DNA of 64,000 nt, taken from positions 10,444 through 74,443 of the forward strand of contig CAVYZH010000007.1 of assembly GCA_963772975.1 (NCBI GenBank), read 5' to 3'. Shown one piece after another: positions 35,434-43,417 of this stretch. Both the position numbers and the translations under genes were made by a program. The first letter of the stretch is position 1, and every line of letters begins with the position of its first letter. The notes under the pieces are model-generated. The model searched no databases. It was not told the origin of the DNA and saw nothing but the letters and a program-made list of their open reading frames with translations. This stretch comes from AC-32 sp963772975 (GTDB lineage Bacteria > Actinomycetota > Thermoleophilia > Gaiellales > Gaiellaceae).

Positions 35434-36072
35434 ATGGCACTCGTCGACCAGTGGAAGGTGATCAACGGCAACCTCGCGGAGGGCTGGACCAGCGTCCAGC
35501 TGCGGCTTACGGTGGAAGAGCAACCGGAACGCGCCGCGGCGATGCTCGCGCCCGCGAGCGCCGGCCGGCATGGGAACGTCGTCACCTTCGGAGTCGGTCG
35601 CAGAGGCGTCGGGTCATCGCCGGATCTCATCACCCGACTGCTTGCGCGGCTGGACGCCGAGCGGATTCACGGCGTTCTCGCGCCGGTGAAGGTCGAGGAG
35701 ACTGCCGTGGCCGGGGCTCGTGCGCGCAGGGTTCCGCTACGCGAGCAGTGGGAGCAGGCACAGGCGTCCCTGCCGGCGGACTGGAGCGACCTCTACGCCG
35801 AGCTCGAGCTCGACTCCAGCGATTACCTCGAGCGCGGCGCGCTGCTGCTCGCCCCGGTCAATCCTGGGCGCGTGAAGGGACAGCTCGCGTACCGGTTCCG
35901 CGTCGCGCGGCGGTTCGGCTACGGCGCTTCGGCCGAGATGACGGAGCGCTGCCTCCAGCGCCTGGATGGCGAGGGAATCACCGGGAGCTTCCGCGTCCTG
36001 TGGGCGCTCTCCGACACCAAGCCGGTCTACACGCAAGGCCCGGTCTGGTACGCCGGCGGCCGGGCGGTCTAG
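35434..36072 (+). CDS. Two-repeat hypothetical protein
   Basis: 212 residues in two similar halves: MALVDQWKVINGNLAEGWTS ... RLLARLDAERIHGVLAP and VPLREQWEQAQASLPADWSD ... RCLQRLDGEGITGSFRVL. Each half has a W..L..GW.S/DL pattern, then a strand-rich middle with LLLAPVNPGR, then a helix with RLLxRLD. This suggests a gene-internal duplication. No known family recognised. TATGCT 7 bases upstream supports ATG 35434. Overlaps the next gene by one base. Confidence 0.75.
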   Translation: MALVDQWKVINGNLAEGWTSVQLRLTVEEQPERAAAMLAPASAGRHGNVVTFGVGRRGVGSSPDLITRLLARLDAERIHGVLAPVKVEETAVAGARARRVPLREQWEQAQASLPADWSDLYAELELDSSDYLERGALLLAPVNPGRVKGQLAYRFRVARRFGYGASAEMTERCLQRLDGEGITGSFRVLWALSDTKPVYTQGPVWYAGGRAV

Positions 36073-36359
36073 TGGCAGACCCCGTCTCCTGGTACCTGAT
36101 CGAGCAGGGCTGGGAGGTCGTTGGCAGCGACGGCGAGTCGATCGGCAAGGTCGAGGAGACCGTCGGCGACTCGACGCACGACATCTTCGACGGCCTCACG
36201 GTCGGCACCGGCCTGCTCAGCAGGCCGCGCTACGTCCCGGCCGAGGTCGTCGGCGAGATCGTCGAGGGCCGGATCGCGCTGACGATCGACAAGGAACGCT
36301 TCGAGCGGCTCGAGGGGTACAAGGAGCCGCCGCCGACCGAAGAGATCGAGGCGCCCTAG
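36072..36359 (+). CDS. PRC-barrel/DUF2171-like small protein
   Basis: 95 residues from GTG 36072, which shares one base with the previous stop. WEVVGSDGESIGKVEETVGD is the beta-barrel start typical of PRC-barrel and DUF2171 proteins, and YVPAEVVGEIVEGRIALTID matches its later strands. A C-terminal Pro/Glu tail ends it. Likely a soluble partner of the preceding protein; role unknown. Confidence 0.75.
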   Translation: MADPVSWYLIEQGWEVVGSDGESIGKVEETVGDSTHDIFDGLTVGTGLLSRPRYVPAEVVGEIVEGRIALTIDKERFERLEGYKEPPPTEEIEAP

Positions 36360-36826
36360 CCGATCGCGGCGGCGAGCTCGCGGGCAACCTTCTTCGCGTC
36401 CGCGGGGCCTGCCGTGATCACGAGGCACGTGTCGTCGCCGGCGAGCGTGCCGACGATCTTCGGATGCTCGAGCCGGTCGAGGGCGCGGGCGATCGCCGGC
36501 GCCGAGCCGAGCTCCGACTGGACGACGACGATGTTCTGCGCCGCACTCGCGCGCACGCCGAACTGCTCCAGCACCGCGTGCAGCGCCTCGCGCGGGTCGC
36601 GCCCGGAGCCGCGCTCGGGCACGACGTAGCGCGGCCGTCCGAGCGCGTCGCTCGTCTTCTCCAGCCGCAGCTCGCGAATGTCGCGCGAGACGGTCGCCTG
36701 GGTGACCGGGCAACCCGCTTTCGCAAGCGCTTCCGCGAGCTCGAGCTGGCTCCCGATCCGGGTTCGCGAGACGACGCTGGCGATCAAGCGCTGCCGCTCC
36801 GACTTGCTCAGCGGCCGCCTCTCCAC
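36356..36826 (-). CDS. argR: Arginine repressor
   Basis: 156 residues. N-terminal winged helix with SQLELAEALAKAGCPVTQAT and VSRDIRELRLEK, the ArgR DNA-binding signature; C-terminal oligomerisation and arginine-binding domain with GTLAGDDTCLVIT, where the GTxAGDDT motif binds L-arginine. Controls arginine biosynthesis genes, which are not in this window. GTG 36826 is exactly 6 bases after a TACTGT hexamer. Convergent with the PRC-barrel gene, overlapping by 4 bases. Confidence 0.96.
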   Translation of the reverse strand: MERRPLSKSERQRLIASVVSRTRIGSQLELAEALAKAGCPVTQATVSRDIRELRLEKTSDALGRPRYVVPERGSGRDPREALHAVLEQFGVRASAAQNIVVVQSELGSAPAIARALDRLEHPKIVGTLAGDDTCLVITAGPADAKKVARELAAAIG

Positions 36827-36832
36827 GGGAGT

Positions 36833-36838
36833 ACAGTA
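36833..36838 (-). promoter_or_regulatory. Candidate -10 element (TACTGT) for leaderless argR
   Basis: TACTGT ends 6 bases before GTG 36826. On the opposite strand TACAGT (36832-36837) could serve the rightward membrane-protein cluster, so this is another shared divergent promoter. Confidence 0.45.
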
Positions 36839-36880
36839 ACCCGAGGTTTGGCCGACTCATCGTCAGGCAACGATCCCGGC

Positions 36881-37009
36881 ATGCTGCGGAAGCTGCTGTG
36901 GACCGGTCTCTACGCGGGAATCGCCGCGGTTGCGACCATGGCCGCGCGGCGAGCCGCGTCCGGGCTCTGGCGCGTCGCCACGGGCGAGGCGCCGCCGGTG
37001 AAGAAGTGA
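36881..37009 (+). CDS. Small membrane protein, 42 residues
   Basis: MLRKLLWTGLYAGIAAVATM and a short basic tail; one membrane helix. An in-frame TTG at 36848 would add 11 polar residues. Its TGA overlaps the next GTG (GTGA), so it opens a rightward cluster of small envelope proteins ending at 38954. Confidence 0.6.
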   Translation: MLRKLLWTGLYAGIAAVATMAARRAASGLWRVATGEAPPVKK

Positions 37010-37382
37010 ACAAGGGCGACGTCCTGGTCGACCGCACCGCGGACCAACTGCAGCACCTTGCCGACCGCGTGGCCGCGCGCGGCGACGGCGTCGGCGAGTG
37101 GCTCTCCGAAGAGCTGCGCAACGACGCAGCCTTCCTGCGCAAGCTGAAGCCGAGCCTCGTCAGGGCGCGCGCCAAGGGCGACGCGCCGACCAACCAGGAG
37201 CCGCCGCCGGCGCCCTCGGGCCCGAAGCTCGGCTCGCGGCCCGGGTCAAGAAGAAGAAGAAGAAGCGCAAGAAGGGCGGCAAGGGACCTGCGCCGATGCT
37301 GATCGTCGGTGCCGCCCTCGTCGCGGGAATCGTGCTCGCCAAGGTCGTCGACTGGAGAGGCCATGGACACTCCAGAGACTGA
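37006..37382 (+). pseudogene. Membrane protein with an acidic/helical N-terminus and Lys-rich stretch, one frame break
   Basis: GTG 37006 begins VNKGDVLVDRTADQLQHLAD, with a helical region to PSGPKLGSR. The same frame then falls into an Arg-rich tail and stops at 37302. Another frame from about 37245 gives six lysines, RKKGGKGPAPMLIVGAALVA and one membrane helix, ending at 37382. One missing base near 37240-37250 would join them into about 125 residues. The joint lies just before an (AAG)6 run. It overlaps the holin-like gene by 20 bases. Whether the break is real, an error, or a site of recoding is open. Confidence 0.5.
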
Positions 37383-37770
37383 GCACGAAACCGCCGGGCT
37401 CGGCTCGACCGTGAAGAGCGTCTCGGAGCACGCCAGCTCGCTGGTGCGCCTGGAGCTCGAGCTCGCGGCGCTGGAGGTCAAGCGCAAGATCGCGTCGCTC
37501 GGGATCGGGATCGGCCTCGCGCTGGCCGCCGCCGTGCTGCTGGTGTTCGCGCTCGGCTTCGGTCTCGCCACGATCGCCGCCGGGATCGCGACCGCCCTCC
37601 CGTGGTGGGCGGCGCTCCTGATCGTGACCATCGGAATCATCCTGGTCGCGGCGTTGCTCGGATGGCTGGGCATGCGCTCGATCCAGAAGGGGACGCCGCC
37701 CGTCCCGGAGCAGGCGATCGAGGAAGCCAAGCTGACGACCGAGGCGCTGAAGGGCAATGGCCGGCACTAA
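37363..37770 (+). CDS. Putative actinobacterial holin-X-like (phage-holin superfamily III type) membrane protein
   Basis: 135 residues. An N-terminal amphipathic helix (ASSLVRLELELAALEVKRKI) and two membrane helices (ALAAAVLLVFALGFGLATIA and WWAALLIVTIGIILVAALLG), then a short acidic tail. This layout matches chromosomal holin-X/DUF1469-like proteins found beside DUF3618 and YihY genes. It probably acts in envelope maintenance rather than lysis. ATG 37363. Confidence 0.8.
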   Translation: MDTPETEHETAGLGSTVKSVSEHASSLVRLELELAALEVKRKIASLGIGIGLALAAAVLLVFALGFGLATIAAGIATALPWWAALLIVTIGIILVAALLGWLGMRSIQKGTPPVPEQAIEEAKLTTEALKGNGRH

Positions 37771-38032
37771 CGGGCGGACACCGGAGCAGGTTCGCCGCGA
37801 CATCGAGGCGGAGCGCGAGCGCCTCGCCGACGCGGTCGACGACCTGCGCTCGGAGATGGACGTCAACGCGAAGCTGCGAGGCAAGCTGCCACTCGCTGCG
37901 GCCGCCGCCCTCGGAGCAGGCTTCGTGATCTCCGGCGGGATCGGAGCAACGATGCGACTCGTGATGCGCCGCAACCGGGAGGGCAGGACGAAAGCACGCT
38001 TCGGCCCGTTCTCCTTTGTCGACCGCGACTGA
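37757..38032 (+). CDS. DUF3618 family protein
   Basis: 91 residues. RTPEQVRRDIEAERERLADA is the DUF3618 signature helix, followed by DDLRSEMDVNAKLRGKLPLA and one membrane helix (AAAAALGAGFVISGGIGATM). Overlaps the holin-like gene by 14 bases and the YihY gene by 17. Usually found with holin-X-like proteins; function not established. Confidence 0.85.
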   Translation: MAGTNGRTPEQVRRDIEAERERLADAVDDLRSEMDVNAKLRGKLPLAAAAALGAGFVISGGIGATMRLVMRRNREGRTKARFGPFSFVDRD

Positions 38033-38954
38033 GACCGACGAGGGCCGCGCGCCCTCGAGCCCGCTCCAGCTCTCGTGGCGCGAATGGCTCGCCGTCTTCA
38101 AGCGCACGGGCAAGCAGTTCGTCGCCGACGACTGCATGGGCCTCGGCCAGCAGGTCGCCTTCAGCTCGCTCTTCGCATTCCTGCCGGCCGTGATCCTGCT
38201 GATCGGCCTGTTCGGGCTGTTCGGCGACCGCGTCTTCGACTCGCTCGAGCAGTTCGTCGGCACGGTCGCGCCGGACGGCGTGGTCTCGATCATCGACCTC
38301 GCGAAGCAGGACGCGGCGCGGGACAAGAGTGGCTCCGCGATCGCCTTCGCGAGCGGCCTCTTCCTCGCGTTGTGGGCCTCGACCGGCGCGATGGGCGCGC
38401 TGATCAAGGCGGTCAACCGCGCGTACGACCGGATCGAGACGCGGCCCTTCTGGAAGCGGCGCCTGATCGCGCTGCTGCTCGTGGTCGCGACCGGCCTCGT
38501 GCTCGCCGGGGTGTTCCTGCTGATCGTCTTCGGCGGCGACCTCGGCAACGCGATCGTTCGACGCACCGGCCTCGGCGACAGCTTCAAGCTGTTCTGGAAC
38601 CTCGCCCGCTGGCCGTTCGCGTTCGGCGCGGTGCTGCTCTTCAACGGGCTCGTCTACCACCTGGCGCCGGACCTGCCACAGCGCAGCTGGCGCTGGCTGA
38701 CGCCTGGCTCACTCGTTGCCGCTCTCGCCTGGGTGGCGCTTTCGGGCCTGTTCTCGCTCTACACCTCGTACTCGGGCTCGTACTCGAGGACGTACGGCTC
38801 GATCGCCGGCGCGATCATCCTGCTGCTCTGGCTCTACTACAGCGCCTTGGCGATCCTCTTCGGCGCGGAGCTGAACGCCCAGCTCGAGCGGCAGGCCGAC
38901 ATCGATGCGGCCGGCGGCCCGCATGCGGGGCTCACTCGGCCGGCGCGCCGCTAG
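38016..38954 (+). CDS. YihY/virulence factor BrkB family membrane protein
   Basis: 312 residues with six membrane helices. Family landmarks: GLGQQVAFSSLFAFLPAVIL near residue 42, ASTGAMGALIKAVNRAYDRI, and the C-terminal SIAGAIILLLWLYYSALAIL followed by FGAELNAQLER. TTG start at 38016. Despite an old RNase BN label, this family is not a nuclease; transport or envelope roles are suspected. Last gene of the rightward envelope cluster. Confidence 0.9.
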   Translation: MSTATETDEGRAPSSPLQLSWREWLAVFKRTGKQFVADDCMGLGQQVAFSSLFAFLPAVILLIGLFGLFGDRVFDSLEQFVGTVAPDGVVSIIDLAKQDAARDKSGSAIAFASGLFLALWASTGAMGALIKAVNRAYDRIETRPFWKRRLIALLLVVATGLVLAGVFLLIVFGGDLGNAIVRRTGLGDSFKLFWNLARWPFAFGAVLLFNGLVYHLAPDLPQRSWRWLTPGSLVAALAWVALSGLFSLYTSYSGSYSRTYGSIAGAIILLLWLYYSALAILFGAELNAQLERQADIDAAGGPHAGLTRPARR

Positions 38955-39613
38955 CTAACCGAGAACGTTCGCTTGAGCTTCTTGGTCGCGTCCGAGCGGA
39001 ACGTGTACTTGCCCGTCTTGAACGTGAGCGTCCACGTGGCGCCGCCCTTGAACTTGACGCCGGTCTTCTTGTTCACGCCGGGGCCGGTCAGGTGGAAGTT
39101 GTCGGCCTTGCTCGCGTCGGTGACGACGAGCTTGTAGCGGCCGGCGACGAGCGCCTTGACCGCCGCTACGCCCTTCTTCAGCGAGATCGTCTTCTTCGGC
39201 CCGACCTTGCCGGTCAGCTTCACGGGCGGCGCGGGTGGCGGCGGGCCGACGTTGATCGAGCCCTTCATCTGCGTCGGGTGCGCGTCGCACTTCCACTTGT
39301 AGACCCCGTCCACGAAGGTCAGGTTCCAGGTGACGGTGTTGTTGTCGAAGGCCGAAGCCATGTCGACGCCACCGGGCCCGCTGATGTGGAAGTTGTGCTC
39401 CTGCGCGAGTGAGAGGTTCTTGATCGTGAGCGTGTAGTCGCCCGGGTCGAGCTGGGTGACGCTGCGACCGGTGGCGTCGGCGACCTTGATCGAAAAGCCT
39501 GGGCCGACCGTGACGTTCAGCTGGGTCGCGGTGGGAGCGGACTGGGCGGCGCCGGGCAGCAGCACGGCGGCCAGCACCAGCGGAAGCAGCAGTAGTGGAC
39601 GGAACGACGGCAC
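38951..39613 (-). CDS. Secreted protein with two cupredoxin-like domains
   Basis: 220 residues. Signal peptide (PLLLLPLVLAAVLLPGAAQS). The first domain has EHNFHISG and the type-1 copper cluster KCDAHPTQMKG (Cys, His, Met) as in plastocyanin/azurin. The second domain repeats the pattern (DNFHLTGPGVNKKTGVKFKG) but ends FRSDATKKLKRTF, with the Cys, His and Met all lost. GTG 39613 chosen because GGAGG lies 8 bases ahead; an in-frame GTG at 39646 exists. Likely an extracytoplasmic electron carrier or copper binder. Confidence 0.82.
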   Translation of the reverse strand: MPSFRPLLLLPLVLAAVLLPGAAQSAPTATQLNVTVGPGFSIKVADATGRSVTQLDPGDYTLTIKNLSLAQEHNFHISGPGGVDMASAFDNNTVTWNLTFVDGVYKWKCDAHPTQMKGSINVGPPPPAPPVKLTGKVGPKKTISLKKGVAAVKALVAGRYKLVVTDASKADNFHLTGPGVNKKTGVKFKGGATWTLTFKTGKYTFRSDATKKLKRTFSVS

Positions 39614-39701
39614 GAAGCGACCCTCCTCGACGGTAACCCTGGACACGGTAGTCCATACGGCGCGAAGATCGCTTTCGGTTTCCTGAGCTTTACGAGACGC
39701 T

Positions 39702-39707
39702 TACACT
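39702..39707 (+). promoter_or_regulatory. Candidate -10 element (TACACT) for a leaderless transcript
   Basis: TACACT ends 6 bases before GTG 39714. No convincing -35 box or ribosome site. Confidence 0.45.
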
Positions 39708-39713
39708 CACGCT

Positions 39714-40130
39714 GTGCTCCACCGCAATCAAAAGGTCGAGCTGCTCAAAGCCGTGCCGCTCTTCGCGGACTGCTCTCGTGGCGAGCTCGAGCAGATCGCG
39801 CAGATCGCCGACGAGATCGACCTCGCCCAAGGCAAGGAGCTGACACGCCTTGGCGCCTCCGGCCGCGAATTCTTCGTCCTGCTCGAGGGCGAGGCCGACG
39901 TCAGCCGGGACGGCGAATCGATCAACAAGCTCGGCCCAGGTGACTTCTTCGGCGAGATCGCCCTCGTCGAGGACACGCCTCGCACCGCCACCGTGACCGC
40001 GACGACGCCCGTCCGGGTGCTCGTGATCACCGACCGCTCGTTCAGGCGGCTGCTCGAGAAGCAGCCCGAGATCCAGCGCAAAGTGCTCGTCGCGCTGGCC
40101 GAGCGGGTCAAGCCGGCGCTAGGCCCGTAG
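39714..40130 (+). CDS. Stand-alone cyclic-nucleotide-binding domain protein
   Basis: 138 residues, all cNMP domain: LLKAVPLFADCSRGELEQIA, FFVLLEGEADVSRDG, GPGDFFGEIALVEDTPRTAT with the Glu and Arg of the phosphate-binding cassette kept. No effector domain is attached, so it must work through a partner. The cassette (DFFGEIALxxDxPRTAT) is very like that in the MFS fusion at 14055. Overlaps the pheT 3' end convergently by 12 bases. Confidence 0.85.
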   Translation: MLHRNQKVELLKAVPLFADCSRGELEQIAQIADEIDLAQGKELTRLGASGREFFVLLEGEADVSRDGESINKLGPGDFFGEIALVEDTPRTATVTATTPVRVLVITDRSFRRLLEKQPEIQRKVLVALAERVKPALGP

Positions 40131-42401
40131 CTCGGCGCCAAAGCGCTCGCCCAGCGCGTTGACGATCCGCTCACGCAGCTTCGCCGCGTCCTCGTCGGTC
40201 AGCGTCCGCTCGGCCGACTGGAAGGTGGCCGCGAAGGCGATCGACTTGCGGCCCTCGCCGACCTGCTCGCCGCGGTAGACGTCGAAGGGCCGCAGCTCGC
40301 GCAGCTCCTCGCCCGCGGCCTCGCGCGCGGCAGCGACGAGCTCGGCGGCGCTGACCTCTTCCGCCACGGCGAACGCGAGATCCTGGTGGACCGGCGGGAA
40401 CGAGACGACGTCGGTGTAGAGCACCTCCTCGCGCGCGACCTCGAGCAGCTTCGCCAGGTCGAGCTCGAACGCGCCCCAGACGCCGTCGAGCACGGCCGGA
40501 TGGAGCTCGCCGACCACGCCGTCCGCGGTCGCCGCCGACTTGCCGGGGTGCAGCAGCTCGTGCTCGGCGCGCTCGAAGCTCGGCTCGGCCTTGAGCGCTG
40601 CGTAGAGCGTGTCGACGATCCCCTTCGCCCGCGGCCAGCCGCCCTCGACGATCGCGGCAACGTGCGTCTTCTCGTCGGGCAGGTTCTGCGCGGGGAGATA
40701 GACGCGCGCGATCTCGAACAGGGCGACGTATTCCGCGCCGAGCTCGACGTTGCGCCGGATCGCCTCGACCAGGCTCGGGAGCAGGCTCGTGCGGAGCACT
40801 GCGAGCTCGGCCGAGATCGGTTCGGGCAAGCGGAGGGCCTGCGGGTTCGCGTCGTCGGGCCGCAGCGACGGCGTGTACGTCTCGGTCAGGCCGAGGCCCG
40901 TGAGCAGGTTCTCGATCCGCCGGCGCAGGCGCTGCCCGGGCGTGAGCGCGCCGAACATCGCCCGGCGAGCCGGCAACGTGAACGGAACATCGTCGAGCCG
41001 TGCGCGTGCCACCTCCTCGACTACGTCGACCTCGCGCGTCACGTCTCTGGCCCGCCAGGTGGGAACGGCAACGTCCTCCTTGCTGCTCTCGAAGCCGAGG
41101 CGCTCGAGCCAGCCGAGTTGTTCCGCGGCGGGTGTCTCGAGCCCGATCACCTCGTCGGCGCGCTCGGGCCGGTAGCGGATCACCGGCCGCTCGGGCAGGC
41201 CTTCGTGCACGTCGGCGTCGGCGACCCAGACGGCGCCTGCGGTGTCGGCCAGCAGCTGCGTGGCGAGATTCGCGGCCGGCTCTGCGAGGTACGGGTCGAC
41301 GCCTTTCTCCCAGCGGTTCGAGCCCTCCGTGCGCAGCCGCAGCCGCTCGGAGCTGCGGAAGATCCCGGTCGGCTCGAAGTTCGCCGCCTCGAGCAGCACT
41401 TCGCTCGTCTCGTCGGAGATCTCGGTCTCCTCGCCGCCCATGATCCCGGCGAGGGCGACCGAGCGCTCGCTGTCGGCGATCATCAGGTCCGCGGGCTCGA
41501 GCTTCCGGTCGACGCCGTCGAGCGTGCGAATCGTTTCTCCAGGCTGCGCGCGCCGGACGACGATCCGCCGGCCGGCGAGCTTCGCCAGGTCGAAGGCGTG
41601 CAGCGGGTTCCCGAGCGCGAGCATCACGTAGTTGGTCACGTCGACGACGTTCGAGATCGGCCGCATGCCGGCGTTCGACAGCCGTGCCCGGAGCCAGATC
41701 GGGGACTGTCCCACGGACACGTCCCGAAAGACGCGGCCGATGTAGCGCGGGCAGCCTGCGAAGTCGTCGACCTGAACCTCGACCTGTCCGTCCGGGACTG
41801 GTTCGGAGTCTGACCCCGGCCATGGCCCCAAGGGCAGGTCGTAGAGAGCGGCGACCTCGCGCGCGAGGCCGTAGATCGAGAGCAGGTCGGGCCGGTTGCC
41901 GGTCGACTCGACCAGCAGCACCTCCTCGACGAGCGGCAGCACGTCGCCGAGCGGCGTCCCCGGCTCGATCTCCGGGAGCACCATGATCCCGGAGTGGTCC
42001 GAGCCGAGCTCGACCTCGTCCTCGGCCAGGATCATCCCGTCCGAGAGCTCGCCGCGAACCTTGCGCTGCTCGAGCTGCAGCCCGCCGGGAAGCCGCGCGC
42101 CCGGCAGCGCAACGGCGACCGTCGCCCCGGCGCCGAAGTTCCAGGCGCCGCAGACGATCTGGCGAGGGTCACCGTCCCCCACGTCCACTCGGCAGAGCTG
42201 GAGCCGGTCGGCGTTGGGGTGCTTCTCGGCCTCGAGCACGCGCCCGACCCGGAAGAGCCCGAGGTTGCCGTCCTCGTCGGGCACCCCACGGCGCTCGATC
42301 CCATCAACTTCCGCGGTCGAGATCGAGAGCCGCTCCGCCAGCTCGGGGAGCGGCATCTCCAGCGGGACGTACTCCCGCAACCAGGAAACCGGGACTCTCA
42401 A
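40119..42401 (-). CDS. pheT: Phenylalanyl-tRNA synthetase beta subunit
   Basis: 760 residues. MRVPVSWLREYVPLEMPL start, the tRNA-binding (EMAP-like) domain with HPNADRLQLCRVDVG, B3/B4 editing domain (STGNRPDLLSIYGLAREVAA), B5 domain with VDVTNYVMLALGNPLHAFDL, and C-terminal ferredoxin-like anticodon-binding domain (VVSFPPVHQDLAFAV). TTG 42401 overlaps the pheS stop (TTGA), so the subunits are coupled. Complete and unbroken over 2.3 kb. Confidence 0.97.
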   Translation of the reverse strand: MRVPVSWLREYVPLEMPLPELAERLSISTAEVDGIERRGVPDEDGNLGLFRVGRVLEAEKHPNADRLQLCRVDVGDGDPRQIVCGAWNFGAGATVAVALPGARLPGGLQLEQRKVRGELSDGMILAEDEVELGSDHSGIMVLPEIEPGTPLGDVLPLVEEVLLVESTGNRPDLLSIYGLAREVAALYDLPLGPWPGSDSEPVPDGQVEVQVDDFAGCPRYIGRVFRDVSVGQSPIWLRARLSNAGMRPISNVVDVTNYVMLALGNPLHAFDLAKLAGRRIVVRRAQPGETIRTLDGVDRKLEPADLMIADSERSVALAGIMGGEETEISDETSEVLLEAANFEPTGIFRSSERLRLRTEGSNRWEKGVDPYLAEPAANLATQLLADTAGAVWVADADVHEGLPERPVIRYRPERADEVIGLETPAAEQLGWLERLGFESSKEDVAVPTWRARDVTREVDVVEEVARARLDDVPFTLPARRAMFGALTPGQRLRRRIENLLTGLGLTETYTPSLRPDDANPQALRLPEPISAELAVLRTSLLPSLVEAIRRNVELGAEYVALFEIARVYLPAQNLPDEKTHVAAIVEGGWPRAKGIVDTLYAALKAEPSFERAEHELLHPGKSAATADGVVGELHPAVLDGVWGAFELDLAKLLEVAREEVLYTDVVSFPPVHQDLAFAVAEEVSAAELVAAAREAAGEELRELRPFDVYRGEQVGEGRKSIAFAATFQSAERTLTDEDAAKLRERIVNALGERFGAELRA

Positions 42402-43393
42402 AACTGCGTCAGAACCCTCAGGTCGCCATCCCAGAGCGCGCGGATGTCGGGGAAGTCGTACTTCAGCTGCGCGACGCGCTCGATCCCGCAGCCGAAGGCG
42501 AAACCGCTCCACTCTTCCGGGTCGACGCCGACATTCTCGAACACACGCGGGTCGACTACCCCGGAGCCGCCCATCTCGATCCAGCCCGAGTACCGGCAGG
42601 TACGGCAGCCGGAGCCGCCGCAGATCCCGCAGGAGACGTCCGGCTCCATCGAGGGCTCGGTGAACGGGAAGTAGTGCGTGCGGAAACGGACGCGCCGGTC
42701 GGGGCCGAAGATCGCGCGCATCACGTGCAGCAGCGTCCCTTTCAGGTCGGCGAGCGTCAGCCCGCGGTCGACCGCGAGGCCCTCGAACTGATGGAAGATC
42801 GGGTAGTGCGTCGCGTCGATGTCGTCGCGCCGGTACGTGCGCCCGATCGAGACCATGTAGATCGGCGGCTCGCGCTCCTCGAGCGCGAGGATCTGGCTCG
42901 GCGAGGTCTCGGTACGGAGCAGCCGGTCGTTGTCGAAGAAGAAGGTCGCGCGATGCGACCGCGCCGGGTGCCACGGGTCGAAGGCGAGCTTGTCGAAGTT
43001 GTACTCGACCGTCTCGACCTCGCGGTCGTCACGAATCTCGTAGCCGAGGCCCAGGAACGCGTCCTCGATCTGCCGCCGTGCCTGCGTGATCGGGTGCAGG
43101 TGCCCGAGCGGAAGCTGGTCGCCGGGCAGCGTGACGTCGACGACGTCCTCGGTCAGCGAGCGGTCGAGCTCGGCGCGCTCGAGCTCCTCGCGCCGTGACG
43201 CGAGCGCCGCCTCGAGCCGGTCGCGCAGCGAGTTGAGCGTCATCCCCGTCTCGCGGTCGCGCACCGCGCGCAGGGCCTGCGCGAGCTCGCTCTTGCGGCC
43301 GAGGTAGCGGACGCGTGCCTCCTCGAGCTCGGCCGGCGTCGTCGCGCCCGAGATCGCGCTCTGCGCCTCGGTTTCCAGGGCCTGCGCGTCCAT
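42398..43393 (-). CDS. pheS: Phenylalanyl-tRNA synthetase alpha subunit
   Basis: 331 residues. N-terminal coiled coil (LEEARVRYLGRKSELAQALR), then class II core: motif 1 region DDREVETVEYNFDKLAFDPW, motif 2 HPARSHRATFFFDN, and FAFGCGIERVAQLKY as motif 3. FHQFEGLAVDRGL is typical. A four-cysteine insert CGICGGSGCRTC near residue 265 probably binds zinc; it occurs in part of the family. ATG 43393 lies 6 bases after TACAGT. Confidence 0.97.
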   Translation of the reverse strand: MDAQALETEAQSAISGATTPAELEEARVRYLGRKSELAQALRAVRDRETGMTLNSLRDRLEAALASRREELERAELDRSLTEDVVDVTLPGDQLPLGHLHPITQARRQIEDAFLGLGYEIRDDREVETVEYNFDKLAFDPWHPARSHRATFFFDNDRLLRTETSPSQILALEEREPPIYMVSIGRTYRRDDIDATHYPIFHQFEGLAVDRGLTLADLKGTLLHVMRAIFGPDRRVRFRTHYFPFTEPSMEPDVSCGICGGSGCRTCRYSGWIEMGGSGVVDPRVFENVGVDPEEWSGFAFGCGIERVAQLKYDFPDIRALWDGDLRVLTQF

Positions 43394-43399
43394 CGGGCG

Positions 43400-43409
43400 A
43401 CTGTACCAT
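43400..43409. promoter_or_regulatory. Overlapping divergent -10 elements of pheS and the methyltransferase pair
   Basis: Minus strand TACAGT (43405-43400) ends 6 bases before the pheS ATG. Plus strand TACCAT (43404-43409) ends 8 bases before GTG 43418. The hexamers overlap by two bases. Confidence 0.45.
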
Positions 43410-43417
43410 CGGCTTTC

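Noticed and set aside
37240..37270. Programmed -1 frameshifting at the (AAG)6 run
   Set aside because: The run has a 3-base period and no A_AAA_AAG-type slippery site, so slipping inside it would not change frame; a missing base before it explains the data more simply.
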